From: Clostridia bacterium
GTDB lineage: Bacteria; Bacillota; Clostridia; Christensenellales; Pumilibacteraceae
Assembly: GCA_900767465.1 (NCBI GenBank)
Contig: CAAGAW010000020.1
Coordinates: 1-64,000 of the forward strand
Direction: 5' to 3'
DNA length: 64,000 bases
Shown here: in pieces, positions 61,639 to 64,000 of the stretch
How the letters are laid out: every line of letters starts with the position of its first letter
Position numbering within the stretch: position 1 is the first letter of the stretch
Translations under genes and position numbers: made by a program
Notes under the pieces: generated by a model
What the model saw: the letters and a program-made list of their open reading frames with translations, nothing else
Told to the model about the DNA's origin: nothing
The model's database searches: none

Positions 61639-63636
61639 ATGACCGACAAAGTTAAAAAATGCAAGGATTTTCTTTTGAATCGCGGATACCGTAAAAATCG
61701 CAGTTTCCGAAAGGTTGACGTTACCGCCGAAACGCGCGATTTAAGCGAAGAAGAACGGATTTTTATACGGTTCGAGCGCGCGGCGAACGACGAAAAGCCG
61801 ATTTTTTACGAATCGGACGATTTCGGATTCAACCGCTGCAATACGTTTCTTCCCGAAATCGAAGCGGGCGAAATGCTCGGAAACGTTACCGTGGATTACG
61901 AAACGTTCCTTTCCGGCGGTCTGAGCGGCCTGAAAGAAGCAATATCCCGTCGCGTGCCGGACGCGGACGACGAAGCGAAAAGGTTTTACGATCTTGCGTT
62001 GCGGTACCTGCGGGTATGCTCCGACCTTGCGGCGAAATGGCGTGACGGAGCGGAAAAAGCGGGGCGCGAGCGGCTTGCCGCGGCTCTTGCCGTCGTACCC
62101 GAAAACGGCGCGACGACCTATTACGACGCGCTCGTGGCGATAAAGTTTCTGCATTACGCTCTGCGGCTCGACGACAACAAGCATCTCACGCTCGGAAGAT
62201 TCGATCGGTATATGCTGCCTTACGCGGACGAGTCGATCCGTCGGGGCGCGACTATAAACGAACTTATCGAGGACACCGAACTTTTTTTCGTTGCGATGAA
62301 TTACGACGCCGATCTCTATAACGGCGTACAGCAAGGCGACAACGGGCAAAGTCTGGTTCTCGGCGGGTGCGACGAAAACGGCGAAAACGCTTTTACCTAT
62401 CTAAGCGAAATCGTGCTTACCGCGAGCGAAGAACTCGAACTGATCGACCCGAAAATCAATCTGCGCGTAAACTCGTCCACTCCGATCGGACTTTACGAAC
62501 GCGCGACCCGTCTGACGCGTCAGGGTCTCGGTTTTCCGCAATACTGCAACGACGACGCGGTTATAAAAGGGCTGGTAAAACTCGGCTACGATCTTATCGA
62601 CGCGCGAAACTACACGGTGGCGGCTTGCTGGGAATTTATAGTGCCGAGGTGCGGCGCGGACGTACCTAACATCGACAAGTTCGTTTTTCCCGAAATCGTA
62701 CGGCGCGTTACCCTCTCGTGTCTTAAAAACTGCGATACGTATGCGAGTTTTGAAGACAAGGTGCGAGTTGCGATCGAAAAAGAATGCGACCGGATTATCG
62801 GCGTATGCAATAATTTCGTCCAGCCGCGCGAAACGTTTTTGTCGATGCTGATCTCGCCCTGCATAGAGCGCGGAAGGTTCTCGACGGAAGGCGGCGCGAA
62901 GTACGGCAATTACGGGATTCACGGAGTCGGACTGTCCAACGCGGCGGACGCGCTCGAAGCGATAAAGAAGGCGGTTTTCGACGATAAAACCGTAAGCAAG
63001 GACGAACTTATCGCCGCGCTCGAAACGAATTTCGAGGGTCGCGAGGATCTTCGCCAAACCCTGCTCGCGCTGCCGAAAACGGGCAACAATAACGAGGCGG
63101 ACGACCGGCTTTGCTTTCTTGCGGGTGCGTTTTCGTCCTATCTTAACGGAAAGCGCAATAATCGCGGCGGGATTTTCCGCGCGGGAACGGGCAGCGCGAT
63201 GGAATACGTGCTGTCTGCCGCAAACGTAGGCGCGACCGCGGACGGACGTAAAGCCGGCGGAGCGTACGCTTCGTCGTTTTCGCCCGCGATTACGACAAAA
63301 CTCGACGGACCGCTTTCGGTTATCGTATCGTTTACGAAATTCGATACGAGCGAAATAATAAACGGCGGACCGCTTACGATGGAAATGCACGACACCGTTT
63401 TCCGTAACGACGAGGGGATAAGAAAAGTCGCTTTGCTCGTAAAGGCTTTTATCGACCGCGGCGGACACCAACTTCAACTTAATTCGGTAAACCGCGAAAC
63501 GCTTGTCGACGCGCAGGCTCATCCCGAAAATTACCCTAACCTTATAGTCAGAGTCTGGGGCTGGTCGGGGTACTTCGTCGAACTCGATCGGGTTTATCAG
63601 GATCACGTGATCGCGCGTACCGAATTCGGGGTTTAA
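61639..63636 (+). CDS. Glycyl radical enzyme 2, short divergent form, substrate unknown
   Basis: 665 residues, 80-150 shorter than most superfamily members. The radical glycine is G641 in RVWGWSGYF, 25 residues from the end. The active-site cysteine is C330 in ACWEFIVP, with glutamate two residues on. The motif departs from characterised classes and from glycyl radical enzyme 1 (little similarity outside the core). It is coupled to its own activase and next to a GH43-like gene, so its substrate may derive from plant sugars; that is inference. AAAGGAG lies upstream of the ATG. Confidence 0.83.
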   Translation: MTDKVKKCKDFLLNRGYRKNRSFRKVDVTAETRDLSEEERIFIRFERAANDEKPIFYESDDFGFNRCNTFLPEIEAGEMLGNVTVDYETFLSGGLSGLKEAISRRVPDADDEAKRFYDLALRYLRVCSDLAAKWRDGAEKAGRERLAAALAVVPENGATTYYDALVAIKFLHYALRLDDNKHLTLGRFDRYMLPYADESIRRGATINELIEDTELFFVAMNYDADLYNGVQQGDNGQSLVLGGCDENGENAFTYLSEIVLTASEELELIDPKINLRVNSSTPIGLYERATRLTRQGLGFPQYCNDDAVIKGLVKLGYDLIDARNYTVAACWEFIVPRCGADVPNIDKFVFPEIVRRVTLSCLKNCDTYASFEDKVRVAIEKECDRIIGVCNNFVQPRETFLSMLISPCIERGRFSTEGGAKYGNYGIHGVGLSNAADALEAIKKAVFDDKTVSKDELIAALETNFEGREDLRQTLLALPKTGNNNEADDRLCFLAGAFSSYLNGKRNNRGGIFRAGTGSAMEYVLSAANVGATADGRKAGGAYASSFSPAITTKLDGPLSVIVSFTKFDTSEIINGGPLTMEMHDTVFRNDEGIRKVALLVKAFIDRGGHQLQLNSVNRETLVDAQAHPENYPNLIVRVWGWSGYFVELDRVYQDHVIARTEFGV

Positions 63637-63650
63637 CCGACATTATTCGC

Positions 63651-63679
63651 TTGACGGACGGCGGGTAAAATAGTATAAT
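63651..63679 (+). promoter_or_regulatory. Promoter of the GH43-like gene at the right edge
   Basis: TTGACG (63651-63656), 17 bp, TATAAT (63674-63679). Confidence 0.65.
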
Positions 63680-63699
63680 CTTCGGCAAGGAGTATGTTT

Positions 63700-64000
63700 A
63701 TGACAGTTTCAAACCTCAACGTCCCCGCTTTCCCCGATCCGCGCCTTAACTGCGAACGCAAAACGAAAACGCACGATATTCGTTGCCGCGATCCGTTCGT
63801 TATGCTTGCCGGCGACGTTTATTATCTGTACCGCTCGCGCAACGGCAAAATCGAGTGCCTTACGAGCCTCGACCTTAACCTCTGGTCGGAACCGATCGTC
63901 GTTTTCGACCCGCCCGCGGATTTTTACGGTTGCGATCAGTTTTTCTGGGCGCCCGAGTGCCATTACTACGACGGCAATTTCTATATATTTACGTCGTGCA
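63700..64000 (+). CDS. GH43-like glycoside hydrolase, truncated by the window end
   Basis: The first 100 codons only. CRDPFVMLAGDVYYLYRSRNG carries the catalytic-base aspartate pattern (RDPF) of family 43 propellers, and FWAPECHYYDGNFYIFTSC is the next blade. No signal peptide, so this enzyme is cytoplasmic and would act on imported oligosaccharides. ATG 63700 is used rather than the in-frame ATG at 63694 because AAGGAG is then seven bases away. Confidence 0.75.
   Translation, partial: MTVSNLNVPAFPDPRLNCERKTKTHDIRCRDPFVMLAGDVYYLYRSRNGKIECLTSLDLNLWSEPIVVFDPPADFYGCDQFFWAPECHYYDGNFYIFTSC

Overview
This 64 kb window comes from a Gram-positive, Clostridia-type bacterium (Bacillota). The evidence is the many lipoboxes, a divIC-like gene, AGGAGG-type ribosome binding sites, CUT1 sugar importers with an orphan ATPase, AraC regulators and glycyl radical enzymes. 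It looks like an anaerobic gut fermenter; an uncultured Christensenellales-like lineage is my guess and is not proven. Base composition is roughly balanced GC. Promoters are unusually easy to read: most are TTGACA-like boxes with a 16-18 bp spacer and TATAAT. I saw no rRNA, tRNA, CRISPR array, prophage or insertion sequence.

Layout. 0.4-7.4 kb: remnant of a MATE efflux gene, AraC regulators, a CapA-like metallophosphatase, and a glycyl radical enzyme with its activase opposite an AraC gene. 7.5-12.7 kb: glycosyltransferase and phosphoribosyltransferase, divergent from marR-cysE-cysS-HAD. 12.7-24.2 kb: secreted HtrA-like protease, an oversized sugar ABC ATPase, then a polyamine importer (potABCD) with mnmG behind it and an XRE-cupin regulator in front, separated by 0.9 kb of dispersed repeats. 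24.4-28.5 kb: divIC-like, Ppx/GppA, and a P-type cation ATPase behind a yybP-ykoY (Mn2+) riboswitch. 28.5-48.1 kb: one tightly spaced 11-gene minus-strand unit of about 19.6 kb for binding and using a polysaccharide. It encodes three related surface proteins, two SGNH esterases, a nucleoside hydrolase, solute-binding protein plus two permeases, a GH43 lipoprotein and a CBM9-like lipoprotein. It has no ATPase, so the orphan ATPase at 14.5 kb probably powers it. 48.9-52.9 kb: a lipoprotein, then metQ-metN-metI. 53-59.7 kb: DMT transporter, AraC gene, prs, GlmU-like protein, guaA, SDR. 59.7-64 kb: AraC gene opposite a second activase and glycyl radical enzyme, then the start of a GH43 gene that runs off the window.

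The most unusual part is the methionine importer operon. A 33-codon leader ORF with six Met codons among codons 11-21 sits between a consensus promoter and an intrinsic terminator. A segment next to its stop codon can pair with the terminator's 5' arm. This is the arrangement of ribosome-mediated attenuation, where Clostridia normally use S-box or T-box RNAs. The MetQ encoded by the same operon appears circularly permuted: the usual C-terminal half comes first, followed by the usual N-terminal half. Other notable points are three genes whose -10 box lies exactly 6 bp before ATG (leaderless candidates), a 15 bp palindrome filling the spacer of the polysaccharide operon promoter, a shared Gly-Cys C-terminal tail on three surface proteins, and two glycyl radical enzymes of unassigned substrate.
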